Source: Pelargonium cotyledonis (lineage: Eukaryota > Streptophyta > Magnoliopsida > Geraniales > Geraniaceae). From it: a stretch of DNA of 22,611 nucleotides. Shown in pieces: positions 10,101 through 20,718 of the stretch; position 1 is the first letter of the stretch; every line of letters starts with the position of its first letter. The notes below the pieces were generated by a model. It was not told where the DNA came from. It did not search any database and worked only from the letters and a program-made list of their open reading frames with translations. The stretch is taken from the NCBI GenBank assembly GCA_036897625.1, contig JAYMTA010000986.1, forward strand, positions 1 to 22,611. Reading direction: 5' to 3'. The position numbers and the translations under genes were made by a program.

Positions 10101-13100
10101 ACAATTGTTCTTTAGTCATAATTCTAATCTGTTTCTATTAGTTTTATATAAGCTTCTTTGATTTGAGTCTTGGAATTGTCAAGCCAACCAGTGATTTCAT
10201 TATTAACATGGTACATTATAGTACAGGGTGGTGCAAAAATGTTTAACAAGTCTGTGTACTGTGGTTTGGTGTTCTTTGTTTCCATTAAGTTCTTGAAACA
10301 TGTGCCAGCATGGCCCTTGCTAAGCCTACTTTATTTTATATGGCTTTTCTGGTGTGTTACAGATCCGAGTTTCAGCTGTTCTGACCAATGGCGCATATCT
10401 TTTGAACGTTGATTGTGATCACTACTTCAACAATAGCAAAGCTATTAAAGAAGCCATGTGTTTCATGATGGATCCTGCTTATGGAAGGAAGACCTGCTAT
10501 GTGCAGTTTCCACAACGTTTTGATGGCATTGACATGCACGATCGATATGCCAATCGCAATATTGTCTTCTTTGATGTTAGTACCTCTTCATTCATCATCT
10601 ATCGTTTATGTTATATTGGTGGGATGGTTTTACTATATATTCTTAAGCTTGATATCTTTCTTATTTGCATTGTATGCTGCAGATCAACTTGAAAGGGCTG
10701 GATGGTATCCAGGGTCCTGTGTATGTGGGAACTGGTTGTTGTTTTAACAGGCAAGCTCTATATGGTTATGATCCAGTTTTGACCGAGGAAGATTTGGAAC
10801 CAAACATTATTGTCAAGAGTTGTTGTGGCTCAAGAAAGAAGGGAAGGGGAGGCAATAAGAAGTACATTGACAAGAAGAGGGCAGCAAAAAGAACTGAATC
10901 CACTATTCCCATATTCAACATGGAAGATATTGAGGAGGGTGTTGAAGGTTAGTTTTTAATATTAGTAAAGTAAATCTTTTAACATATCAATATATTTTAT
11001 CGGAAACAAGATTTTAGGCTGTCCCTAGTAGGTATCTGTCTTTTTTCTTCAGTATGCACAAACAAAACTAATAAAATATATGCGAAGTACTGTGTATTAA
11101 ATGACTCTATAGTGCAAACATTCATGTGAGTCAAATGTTATCTCAATTGCGTGGCTTGTTCACCTGCAACAAATATTTCTTTTCTTAATATTTTTTAATT
11201 TTCATATTGCACGTATTTCTGGTTCGTGAAGAAATCTAATTGCTGATAGCGTTTTCTATGTAATGTTCACTTCATTTTTTGTGTACTTCAGGATATGATG
11301 ATGAGCGGTCACTTCTTATGTCTCAAAGGAGTTTAGAGAAACGGTTTGGTCAGTCTCCAGTTTTTATTGCAGCTACCTTCATGGAACAGGGAGGTATTCC
11401 ACCATCTACTAATCCTGCAACTCTTTTGAAAGAAGCCATTCATGTTATTAGCTGTGGATATGAAGACAAGACAGAATGGGGGAAAGAGGTCAGTTTGTAC
11501 CACCATGCAGTATCTTGTGATAACACTATCTGTGTGCTCATATTTTATTAAAATGTCTTTCTATCACTACTTATGCTATGTTCTTTTTTCTACTGCTAGA
11601 TTGGGTGGATATATGGTTCTGTAACAGAAGATATTTTGACTGGGTTTAAGATGCATGCTCGTGGTTGGATTTCAATCTACTGCATGCCCCCACGCCCAGC
11701 ATTCAAGGGGTCTGCTCCCATAAATCTTTCCGATCGTCTGAACCAGGTTCTTCGATGGGCCTTGGGATCCATTGAGATTTTGCTCAGCAGGCATTGTCCC
11801 ATATGGTATGGCTACAATGGAAAACTAAGGCTTCTGGAGAGGCTGGCATACATTAATACAATTGTCTACCCTCTTACCTCCATTCCACTGATTGCGTATT
11901 GCTTGCTTCCTGCCTTCTGCCTTCTCACAGGAAAATTTATCATTCCTGAGGTTAGTTATTCTCTGGCAGCTTAACTTGAAAAATCGTTATTCTCTGGCAG
12001 CTTAACTTGAAAAATCTAGGAACACCTTTCTGTTCATATTCAGTAACTTCATGATTCTTTTAGGAGTTTGGCTAAAGGCGTGCAAATGACCATGTCATTG
12101 CTAGGTGTTTTATTATTAATATTGAAACTCCATGGTCTGTCTATATTTATTTTATTTTATTTTTTATTTGTTGTAAATGTACCCATCCATTCTTCCATGA
12201 TAAGTTTAGATTTTCTTGCCAAATCAGTTTAGACAGCTAACTCCTTATGTCAGGAGTATATTAATGGAATTTCCTATCATCAGCTGAATTTCACATTTGA
12301 CATACTGTTGTTTTAATGAACAATCAACTAATCTATTTTGACTTGCTACCTTGTAGTTAGCTGATTTATTATGTTGCCATACCATTGTTGTATTCTAGGC
12401 AAACCCTACTATTTGAGCTAGTATAGTAGTATGTTGTGGGTTAGTCTCGGACCTTAATTTCTATTAATCTAAGTTTTATTTATTTATTATATCTTCGACC
12501 CACTACTGGGTATTGGCATGGATATGCATGTGAATGTATATTTGTTAGCTCTCGACATTTTTCCTTATTAATCTCAGTTTTTGTTTCATTATATATATGA
12601 AGACGCAAACAGATATTAATATGCATGTGTGTGTGTGTTAGCTTTGTTGGTTTCTCTTTTACCAACCAATTCTGGTCTGGTCAATTTGTAATTTTCCTCT
12701 ATAAGCTCAGGAATTATTTTCATTCATTCAAATAGATAAGTGGTTTATTAATTAACTTAAGTTCATACATTATAATGAAATGATGGGTATTCTCCTCCCT
12801 TCTATAGATCTATTGCTTTGGTGCCAATTGGTTTAAGAACTGACTTGACGGTTATCCTTAGTCCTGTTGTTTGTATAATTTTCCTTTCCTAGAGCATTCT
12901 AATTTTCACTATATGTTAACCTGTTGCAATTATTTTTGCAGATAAGCAACTTCGCTAGCATGCTGTTTATTCTGCTCTTTGTGTCCATTGCTGTGACTGG
13001 AATACTTGAGCTTAGGTGGAGTGGTGTTGGTATTGAGGACTGGTGGAGGAATGAACAGTTTTGGGTTATTGGTGGTACCTCTGCTCATCTGTTTGCTGTA

Positions 13101-13529
13101 TTTCAAGGGCTTCTGAAGGTGCTTGCTGGGATTGATACCAATTTCACTGTCACTTCAAAGGCATCTGATGAAGACGGGGATTTTGCCGAGCTTTACGTAT
13201 TTAAATGGACATCTCTTCTCATCCCTCCAACGACAGTCCTTATTGTCAACTTGGTTGGTATTGTGGCTGGTGTCTCATATGCCATTAACAGTGGGTACCA
13301 GTCATGGGGCCCACTCTTCGGCAGGTTGTTCTTTGCCTTGTGGGTTGTAGCCCATCTGTACCCTTTCTTGAAAGGTTTGTTGGGTCGGCAAAACCGTACT
13401 CCTACCATTGTCATTGTATGGTCCATACTTCTTGCTTCCATATTCTCGTTGCTATGGGTGCGGATTGACCCCTTCACCTCAGATGCTACAAAAGCCGCCG
13501 CAAAGGGCCAGTGTGGCATCAACTGCTAA
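4115..13529 (+). CDS. CESA1: Cellulose synthase A catalytic subunit, CESA1 type (14 exons)
   Basis: This is a glycosyltransferase family 2 enzyme that polymerises UDP-glucose into beta-1,4-glucan in the plasma-membrane cellulose synthase complex. The CESA1 clade serves primary walls together with CESA3 and CESA6-like partners. Exons: 4115-4195, 5233-5428, 5608-5789, 7164-7284, 7397-7583, 8014-8280, 8442-8787, 9288-9425, 9535-9660, 10363-10575, 10683-10947, 11292-11488, 11600-11950 and 12942-13529; all introns are GT-AG. The joined frame is 1085 codons, close to Arabidopsis CESA1 (1081). Visible features: a RING-type zinc finger with eight Cys at 39-84; two N-terminal membrane spans (about 278-298 and 307-325); catalytic motifs DDG 398-400, DCD 565-567, TED 782-784 and QVLRW 822-826; then about six C-terminal spans. 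The start [11 protein letters not shown] and the acidic linker after the zinc finger match the CESA1/CESA10 clade. The tail ends CGINC, as in many CESAs but not Arabidopsis CESA1. No break or missing catalytic residue is seen. Family assignment is very secure; the clade is strong but judged by eye. Confidence 0.96.
4196..5232 (+). other. CESA1 intron 1 (1.04 kb)
   Basis: This phase-0 intron follows only 27 codons of exon 1. It starts GTTAGT and ends TTGCAG. It is T-rich on the + strand and holds no convincing gene or transposon; short open frames on the - strand have no family resemblance. A long first intron close to the start codon is a common site of intron-mediated enhancement in plants, but nothing here proves that. 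Confidence 0.8.
5790..7163 (+). other. CESA1 intron 3 (1.37 kb, the longest)
   Basis: A phase-0 intron between Q-M and V-S-G-E of the linker. It starts GTAGGC and ends TTTCAG. About 250 bp of it is a decayed Stowaway-like MITE (5877-6127), which partly explains its length. The rest is AT-rich with nothing recognisable. Confidence 0.8.
5877..6127. mobile_element. Decayed Stowaway-like MITE in CESA1 intron 3
   Basis: The left end, TA then CTACCTTTGTTTCAAAATTT, and the right end, reverse complement TA then CTGCCTCAGTTTCAATAAAT, are imperfect inverted repeats flanked by TA (5875-5876, 6128-6129). A second inner copy of the end motif (GACACTTATTTTCAAACA, near 6068) repeats the doubled-end layout of the element at 17051-17300, and the length is nearly the same (251 and 250 bp). 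The open frame across it has no resemblance to a protein. Confidence 0.55.
11951..12941 (+). other. CESA1 intron 13 (0.99 kb)
   Basis: This phase-0 intron separates IIPE from ISNF, inside the C-terminal membrane region. It begins with the 31-bp duplication and contains a short GT run (about 12626-12638). No gene or complete transposon was seen inside it. Confidence 0.8.
11955..12016. repeat. Perfect 31-bp tandem duplication at the start of CESA1 intron 13
   Basis: The unit beginning GTTATTCTCTGGCAGCTTAA is present twice back to back (11955-11985 and 11986-12016) with no mismatch. It starts four bases after the exon 13 donor site (GTTAGT at 11951). The perfect identity points to a recent replication slip. 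The donor itself is not duplicated. Confidence 0.9.
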
Positions 13530-14097
13530 TCCATTATGTGATCATCTCTCTCCACGTCCATGCTTGGCATACGGTGAATATAAGTTGTCTGTGTCTTGTG
13601 TGGAGGGAGTATAGCGTTTAAAAGCTTCAAGAAAATCCCCCAATTTTTTTTGTTACTTGTCATCCACGATGCTGGTCTGGCACTAAGCTTTTGCTTGAAT
13701 GGGCTTGATGAACTTTGAAGTATCATATCTTATTTATTATTATGATTGTCTATAGTACAGAGAAACAGTTTATGGTTATGGGTAGCTCGTAAGTTGTAAG
13801 ACAGCAGAAACTATTTATGGTTGGTGGTAAATTGTATGAGAAATTTGCATTTTGTTATTCTTTTGTAAGTTGTAATACACCAGTGGATGAGATGTTAAGT
13901 TTATGTTGACAGATTTGATATCTGTATTTTCGTAATCATGTTGTGTGGCCTTAGCTTTCAAAGTTTCATGTCTCTCGGATGGAAGGATACGATTCTTGAT
14001 TGTCATATTCACTTGGCTCTGAATTATTGTCATATGGAATTTACCTTCTGAAGCAGCCGTACATCTTGAAATTCTTGATTTTATTACCATTTCTCAC
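13530..14097 (+). other. CESA1 3' untranslated and downstream flank
   Basis: No gene is seen. The T-rich sequence after the stop (about 13620-13900) looks like a plant 3' UTR, but I see no clean AATAAA, so the poly(A) site is undefined. The last 8 bases (14090-14097, TTTCTCAC) are the left copy of the target duplication of the hAT-type element. Confidence 0.5.
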
Positions 14098-14906
14098 CAA
14101 TGTTTTTAAAACCGGACCGGACTGGCCGGGCGGACCGGTTACTCGGGACCCTGCAAGGCTACCGGTCCGGTTATACGTAAATCCGGAAATTTGAAATGAA
14201 CCGTTCATCCCAGTGAAAACCGGTGCTGGGTTGCCCGGTTTTTTGTTTTATATCATAATTGGGCTTTGGAATTCAGTTTAAAATAAAAACAAAGCCCAAA
14301 TAAACTAAATATACAAGAGCCCATATAAAACTAAAAAGAGTGAAAGGTTATAAAAATCGAGAAATATAGTAATGTGTTTTGGGGCATAAAAAAAATGGTA
14401 GTAATCCGTATTTATCCCTTATAAATTAACAAACCTAGTCTGTATCGCGTCTTCTTCTTCACCTGCTATACTGACCTCTGTAACTTCACGCCAGTTTCAA
14501 TATTTTTTTAAGGACGCCATTATCTGTTCGTCTTCGAATTTGTGTATTTTTTGATTTTGTTTTTGTCTGTTATTTAATTGGTCGGTAACTGGATGATGAA
14601 GACCATGATGAGTCTGAATCAGATAAAGGGTTCAATTGTTTGAATTTGTTGAATGAGATGAAAAGGGCCTTCTAAAAGACACACGTTGCAGGTAATTCGC
14701 CAGAAGCGATGCACCGTTGCTAATGAAGTGAATCGAAAATCCGAAGCCAAGTTGAGTAATGGAGTCAGGCAGTCAGCGGTGATAAAGGGTTTGAGAGTTA
14801 GAGTATTAATTTTATGGGTTTTATATGGTAATTAAAATAAATAAACAAATCCGGTCGACCAGCTGACCTGACCGGGTTGTCCTCCAAGTCGGTTTTTAGA
14901 ACATTG
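14098..14906. mobile_element. hAT-type MITE with perfect 8-bp target duplication
   Basis: The left end CAATGTTTTTAAAACCGG and the reverse complement of the right end, CAATGTTCTAAAAACCG, are matching inverted termini. TTTCTCAC flanks both sides exactly (14090-14097 and 14907-14914). An 8-bp duplication with CA...TG ends is the hallmark of the hAT superfamily. The first 170 bp are rich in CCGG/GGACCGG motifs with several self-complementary runs, unlike the AT-rich surroundings. No transposase is visible in its 809 bp, so it would depend on an autonomous relative. It separates CESA1 from the proteasome gene. Confidence 0.75.
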
Positions 14907-14914
14907 TTTCTCAC

Positions 14915-15761
14915 AACCCATCTCATGTGTTCCATAAGGAGTTTTCAGCTGTCTATGTAAGGCTTTTTCATATCCATGAACTAGAGATTTTGGTGAATGA
15001 ATTCTATAATGAGGCATTGAACACCAGATTTTGAGACTCTACATTTATTCTTTTGAACTTGCAGGCAAGAAGAGGCTCATTGTTTGGGCAATGTATGTCT
15101 CCTAACCAAAACCACTACTGTTAATTTACTATGAACTAAGACCTTTACACGGAAGATATTTAGGTCAGACCGAATCAAATCACACTTTTATTGGGTTACA
15201 AACTTGATATTATCACAAATAAAAGGTTTGATTTGATACTTTGGACGTGAGAATTGAGTTGAGATTGTTATTTTGTTGAGTTGTTAATTGTTGCGTTTGA
15301 AATATAAAAGTATAAAGTTTTGAAATTTGTTTTGTTGGCTAATTACTTTCTCTACATTTTACTAGAGTGTGATTTTACGCTTTCAACTTTATGATTGTAT
15401 TGTAGTGAATGTGACTAAATTTGATTTGTAGTAAAAAACACATATTCCCAATAAAACTTAAGTAGAAAAAATGTGACCAAGTTCGGCTTGAAATGACCTA
15501 CAACTTGTTGTTAACCCCTCCATTAATCCTATTGCCAAACAGAGGTTATTATGTAAAATTACTACCATACCCTTACCTTTTCAACAAAAGCGATCTATAT
15601 CCCAACTGCACTTTCGACTTTGGTATTCTACTTGTTGCTCAAGACTTCGCCATTGCCTTCTTCTTCAGTAAAAATACACGAATCCTCCAAGTCCAAGAGA
15701 CACAGACAACCCAAAGCATACTAATTGAATATAGATCCGATAACCCATCAGATCGAGAGAA
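14915..15761 (+). promoter_or_regulatory. Upstream region and leader of the proteasome beta-2 gene
   Basis: No gene is seen. The stretch is AT-rich until about 15590, then becomes C-rich and pyrimidine-rich, as plant leaders often are. There is no ATG between about 15590 and the start codon at 15762, so the start choice is clean. A TATATCC-like run near 15595 is only a weak TATA candidate. Confidence 0.4.
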
Positions 15762-18700
15762 ATGGAGTGTGTGTTTGGTCTAGTCGGCAACGGATTCGCC
15801 ATAGTAGCGGCTGACACATCCGCCGTCCACAGCATACTCGTTCACAAATCCAACGAAGACAAGATCATGCGCCTCGATTCCCACAAGCTCATCGCCGCCA
15901 GCGGAGAGTCTGGAGACAGGTCCACACATACCTACCCAAATATGTTTATATATGTGTGTCTGTGTGTTTCGTCATGTGGTTTTGATTTTCTAGATTTTGA
16001 AATTGTGGATTGGATTTTGATTTCAGGGTTCAGTTCACGGAGTACATTCAGAAGAACGTGTCTTTGTATCAGTTCCGTAATGGGATTCCCTTGACCACCG
16101 CTGCTGCTGCTAATTTCACTCGTGGCGAGCTCGCCACCGCTCTTAGAAAGGTGCAATTTTTTAAATCTATTTCCTGGTAATTATATGGATTAGAGTTTTG
16201 TGCTATGCAGTTAGGGATTTTGTGTTTAAATCCCATGCTTCTTGTTTGGGATTTTAGGGTGTTAATTTTTGAAGAGGATGAGAAATTAGGGTTTTAACAT
16301 GTGGGATTTTAGGGTGTTATGTTTTGAAATGAACTGTTGGGTTCAGTATGTAATAGATATTAGTTGACTCAATGTTACTAGTTTGTGGTTATATGGGTGA
16401 AATTATTAGAAGTTAGCTTTCAGGTTTCAAAAGTATGTAGAATATTAGTTATCATGGGCTGAACTGTAATGTTCAAGTGTTGTTTTTTATGGCACTCCAA
16501 ACTTAGTTGCAAGATTGTCTGGCTGGCCGCATCCTTGCAACTTATATATATTTGCAAGGGTGCAGGTGCAAACATGCATAAAACATAAAGTAAAAGACTA
16601 TTGGGATGATGCTTCAAATACTATGCAATTGTAAGTTGTTGTGTACTTAACCTGACCTTATCAAGAGTCATTGTCCCTGCATTGAGTGTCAATGCAAATT
16701 TTTGTTTGTGTCCCATAATTATCTTGTTTATTGAGATAATGGGTTGTCAAATTCTCATGAATAGAACTTTTTTGAGGAAGGTGCTTTGGCTTAAATCTGG
16801 AGCAATTCCTTCAACAATTTCTGCAGCACTTGTTGCAGGAATGACACAATATATTAGCTAGATACTTATTGCTTATAATCTGTTGGGATTGACTGGCTGA
16901 AACTTGATAACTTATGTTGAATTTTGTTAGAACTTATAAATATAATAAAACTACCTTGACATGTGATTTGTAAGCAGTTTGATCTGATGGCTTATGATAT
17001 TTTTGAATTACCAAGTATATTTTATAGTTGTGTCGTCCTTCTCTAGTTTACTTCCTCTGTCCCAAAATAAGTGTCTACTTTTTTCTTTTTTGTAAAAAGG
17101 AAGATATGTTAGTTAGGATTAGACATGCTCCCTTGTAAACCCTATGTGCTCTTACTGTGACATACTTAAGGTTTCCTCACTAACCTATTTTTAGGGATAT
17201 TGTTGATTATTCATGCATGACTAACCGAAAAAGAAAATGAACACTCATTTTGGGACAATTGTTTTTGAGATAGTGGACTCTTATTTTGGGACACATGGAG
17301 TATATCTTTACAAAATTTGAAGGATACACTTTAGAGAAGTGCATTGAAAGCATGTATGTTGTGCTTCTGTTTTGATTTTTATGTTTCACATTTTTGTGAT
17401 AATTGGTAAAATATAAAAGGCAAGTGTAGATGTCATTGTTTAGTCATTAAGTTTGGAATTCATAGTTTATAACTTTTATTATTATATTCCTAATTTTGAA
17501 CTTAGGGTTAATTCTATTGAACTGCTATCTGTTGGGGAATCAAGAATTTGAAGATAATTTTAAAACTTTTGAGGAATTATATTGAGTCCTTATAAAGGTT
17601 CTAAGCTTATTGGTTTAGTGCTTGATTGAGAAACTATATTTTTTCTTCAATTATCTTTCCTCCTTACAAGCTATTGGAATAATAATGATGGATTATGTAA
17701 CATAAATGTTTATGTGATAATTTCATGCTTTAAATGATAGTCTTCTATGATGAACATTTATTGTCTGAGTTGGAACTTGGAAGATGATTAACCTTCATAT
17801 GAACTCGACATCAATATCATATGTGTGCGATAATTAGCTTCTGAATTATTCTTCTTGGTGGTGGGTGCTGATATAAATTTTACCCTAATAGTGTATCCAT
17901 TATAATATCTAATTTCCTGTTGTTGAATTCTTGATTTCAACAATTTATATTGAAGAATTAAAAATGATGGATTTTGGGAGCTATCGTATTACAATTTCAA
18001 TTACAAGACAATCAATGTCCTGAAATAACTGAATTCAAGATAATAAGTTTGTATCCTATGTTAAAGTATTTCAACATAGATGCCATCTAGATCTGCGGAT
18101 GTTTTTCTTTTCTTTTTTCTAGTCCTAATGATTGATCAAGTTATTGTCGGGAAAAATAATTAGCTCTCTTTCTCTCTTGTGTGCACTATCTACTGGTTTT
18201 AAGTGATTATGATTTGAAGCTTGGGAAAATATTTCCTTAGGTATGGACATGTTTGAAAGGAATACTAACTTTGATAATAGCATATTAGGTTGGAAAATAG
18301 TAATTTCACAGGAATATGCTAGATTGCAATTAGCAATGCTAACATGACCTCAATGTGCACTTCATTGCCAAGTTTTCATAGAGATGAAGAGCAAATCCAG
18401 GTGCAAGCTTTATTGCTCCTTTGCACATTTTGGATAGGTACACATAATCAGAATTGGAAGATTAGCAGTTATATAGTATAGCATTTTCATTGGAATAATA
18501 AGCTAGATTGCAATTAGCAATGCTAAGAAGATCTCTATGTGCACATCATTGCCAAGTTGTCATAGAGATGAAGAGCAAATCCAAGCTTCATTGCTCCTTT
18601 GGACATTTTGGATAGGTATGCATAATCAGAATTGAAAGATTAAGAGTTATATAGCATATCAAAATATCAATTCTTGTAGCCTATCAGCTCTAACTTAGTG

Positions 18701-19418
18701 TTATGCATTACATCAGTGGTTGTACGTCGATGATCCTACATGAAACTAAAATCTCTCTAATAACCAAAGGCAATAAATAATCCAGAGTTAGGTATCGTTC
18801 AACATACATTTGGATCACAAAGAGGTTCTGGGAAATCAATACAGAGAATTTCGAATGTCATGTCCAACAGTAAACAATAATGTAGTTGGGAAAATGAAAT
18901 CTTGATATATATAGACAAGTGTATTTTCGTTCAGGTTAGGAGTTCATAGAAATGCTGATGTTGGTCCATAAACTGTTTTCACTAATGTGTTCTTATAAGT
19001 TAGCATGACTGCTTTGCAGTTAGTATGATGGCATTTGGGTATTTAACTTGGCTTACCTTGTACATCTTTATTTTTTCATTTCCAGAATCCCTACTCTGTG
19101 AACATTCTTATGGCTGGATATGACAAGGAGGCAGGCTCATCTCTATACTACATTGACTACATCGCCACCCTTCACAAGGTTGACAAGGGTGCATTTGGAT
19201 ATGGATCTTATTTTGCATTGGCGATGATGGACAGACACTATCACAGTGGCATGTCAGTGGAAGAAGCAATTGCTTTGGTTGATAAGTGCATATTGGAGAT
19301 CCGGTCAAGGCTGGTTGTGGCCCCACCAAACTTTGTCATCAAGATTGTCGACAAGGATGGAGCAAGGGAGTATGCATGGCGTGAATCTGTGATGGATGCC
19401 GGTGCTCCTTCAATCTGA
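15762..19418 (+). CDS. PBD1: 20S proteasome subunit beta type-2 (beta4, PBD)
   Basis: This is a structural beta-ring subunit of the 20S proteasome core, acting in the cytosol and nucleus in ubiquitin-dependent protein breakdown. Exons: 15762-15919, 16027-16150 and 19086-19418. The introns are GT-AG, in phases 2 and 0. The joined frame is 204 codons, the length of Arabidopsis PBD1. The whole chain follows the family: [20 protein letters not shown] start, [86 protein letters not shown]. It lacks the propeptide and catalytic N-terminal Thr of beta1, beta2 and beta5, as expected for inactive beta4. No defect is visible. The second intron is unusually long (2935 bp). PBD1 versus PBD2 cannot be told apart here, so the symbol is provisional. 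Confidence 0.96.
17051..17300. mobile_element. Stowaway-like MITE in proteasome gene intron 2
   Basis: The left end CTTCCTCTGTCCCAAAATAA and the right end, reverse complement CTCCATGTGTCCCAAAATAA, are inverted repeats flanked by TA (17049-17050 and 17301-17302). An inner copy of the right-end motif (CACTCATTTTGGGACA, about 17241-17256) gives a doubled right end. The sequence before it (ATTCATGCATGACTAACC) matches the fragment at 838-906, so both belong to one family. Confidence 0.7.
18300..18658. repeat. Tandem duplication, two ~180-bp units
   Basis: The units at about 18300-18480 and 18481-18658 share long blocks: TAGATTGCAATTAGCAATGC, CATAGAGATGAAGAGCAAAT, CATTTTGGATAGGTA and CATAATCAGAATTG. 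They differ by scattered substitutions and two small gaps. No third copy is seen. It is non-coding and lies inside an intron. Confidence 0.85.
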
Positions 19419-19911
19419 GATCTCTGTTTTGTTTGGACTTCCTCCTTACCCACCTTGCTTGTTTAATTTGAATAGATCGGCGGGGAATTTTTTATCTTCC
19501 TTTGAAATTAGTTTACTTGAATATTTAGTATTGCTGTTTCAAAGCTTTTAAATGGATCCAAGCCTTAGCATAGGCAACCTCTGTTCTGGATTGATTTGAA
19601 TGACAAGTTAGAAACTTGGTAAAGTGAGCTGTTAAAGACATCTTGAAAGTGAAACAATGAATGGGTTTGGAAAAAAGATGTTTTGGTCATTTTTCCCTCC
19701 ATATAGAATTCTAAATCCAATTGATGTGTATGTTTATAATCAAACCACAGGCATATTTTTTTTTATTTCAAAATTTCATAAGAATATAAATTACAAAAAA
19801 TACCCAGCAATGATATGGGCAATACAATCACACGCTCACACCCCTAAAAGAATATCAAATTAACAACAGAAAACAAGCATTATAGGTGGAAATCAATAGG
19901 GAAAGTGGTAG
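19419..19911. other. Convergent 3' flanks of PBD and the first LTPG gene
   Basis: Only 493 bp separate the stop codons of two genes that face each other, so their 3' UTRs probably nearly meet. I saw no other gene and no strong AATAAA on either strand. The open frame around 19657-19863 shows no family resemblance. Confidence 0.6.
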
Positions 19912-20718
19912 CTAGTGCATGAAAGCAGCAACAAGTCCCAATCCAGAAAGCAAGAGAGACGTTGAACCAAGCCGGAAAGACGGGTTGGCAGCGGAGGGAG
20001 TGACAGTGGGACGGGTCTCAGTAGTGGCCGCCGGAGAATCAGCAGTCACGGTTGGAGATGTTGGACCTAAGGCCGCGGGTGTGTCTTCTGTTGCAGGTGA
20101 AGTAGCTGAAGGGAGGGTAGAGCCTGCATATATACATAGCAAATGATCAATAATGGTCAACAAAATTATAAAATGACCAATTGATCAATACATCATTGAT
20201 TAATTACAGTACCTGCTGGACTGAGAGATGGAGATGAAGCTGGGGAAAATGAGCCAGGACCTGGAGCAGGCAATGGTGTAGCAGCAGCTGCAAGGGAAGA
20301 AATAATTAGTCGAAATGCACAAGTAATTTTGATTGATTATATGGATATTTGGAAAACATATATATGTACCTTTGCACTGGAGGGGGACGTCGGGAGTGTT
20401 ACAGGCACGGGGGAGAGAGATGGCGAGTGTCCGGTTGATTGGCAACTGGAAAGGCACATTACCGGTGACAAGGAGGCAGGCACAGTCCGTGCTTCCGCTG
20501 GTCACAGACTTGAGTGCATTGCAGCAGTCCGCGGTTGGGGCGGCTCCATTGGCGCTGCTGTTGGTTATGAAGTTCATGCATGGTGTGAAGCTACTGATCA
20601 TGGAAGCTGTACATGGGCTGCTGATTTGCCCATATGCTGATGGTGTAGACACCAACACCAAAGCTGCCATTATAGCCAGCAATGTCACTGCCCCACAACT
20701 ATAAGCAGAAGATGCCAT
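19912..20718 (-). CDS. GPI-anchored non-specific lipid-transfer-like protein (LTPG), first copy
   Basis: This looks like a secreted 8-Cys lipid-binding protein tethered to the outer plasma membrane. The family is linked to cuticle, suberin and cell-wall lipid delivery; the exact ligand is unknown. Exons on the - strand: 20718-20370, 20287-20213 and 20123-19912, joined by GT-AG introns that are both phase 1. The product is 211 residues. A signal peptide covers about 1-30 (cut near SAYG/QISS). The 8-Cys motif follows: SSPC, then TPC 10 residues on, DCC, CAC, RAC and PLQC. Next comes a Pro/Ser/Thr/Ala-rich linker likely to carry O-glycans, and a hydrophobic tail (SLLLSGLGLVAAFMH) that acts as the GPI signal. 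An NRT N-glycosylation site lies between Cys 6 and 7. A downstream extension of exon 1 through the intron was rejected because the spliced form restores the linker and anchor signal. Confidence 0.93.

Larger units (their letters stand above)
16151..19085 (+). other. Proteasome gene intron 2 (2.9 kb)
   Basis: This intron starts GTGCAA and ends TTCCAG. It holds a 250-bp Stowaway-like MITE (17051-17300) and a two-copy tandem repeat of about 180 bp (18300-18658). The remainder is AT-rich with no open frame of recognisable family on either strand. Confidence 0.8.

Noticed and set aside
13193-13522. 109-codon - strand open frame opposite CESA1 exon 14
   Set aside because: It is a shadow of the strongly conserved coding exon on the + strand.
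4115-13529. CESA1 as a pseudogene, because its frame is broken into many short pieces
   Set aside because: Every break falls at a GT-AG intron with matching phase; the joined frame is complete, of normal family length, and keeps all catalytic motifs.
15493-15783. Open frame overlapping the proteasome gene start
   Set aside because: It is in another frame, ends just after the real start codon, and resembles no protein. The leader downstream of about 15590 has no ATG in any frame before 15762.
18300-18658. Possible CRISPR-like or minisatellite array
   Set aside because: There are only two long units, back to back, with no short direct repeats or unique spacers; this is plant intron DNA.
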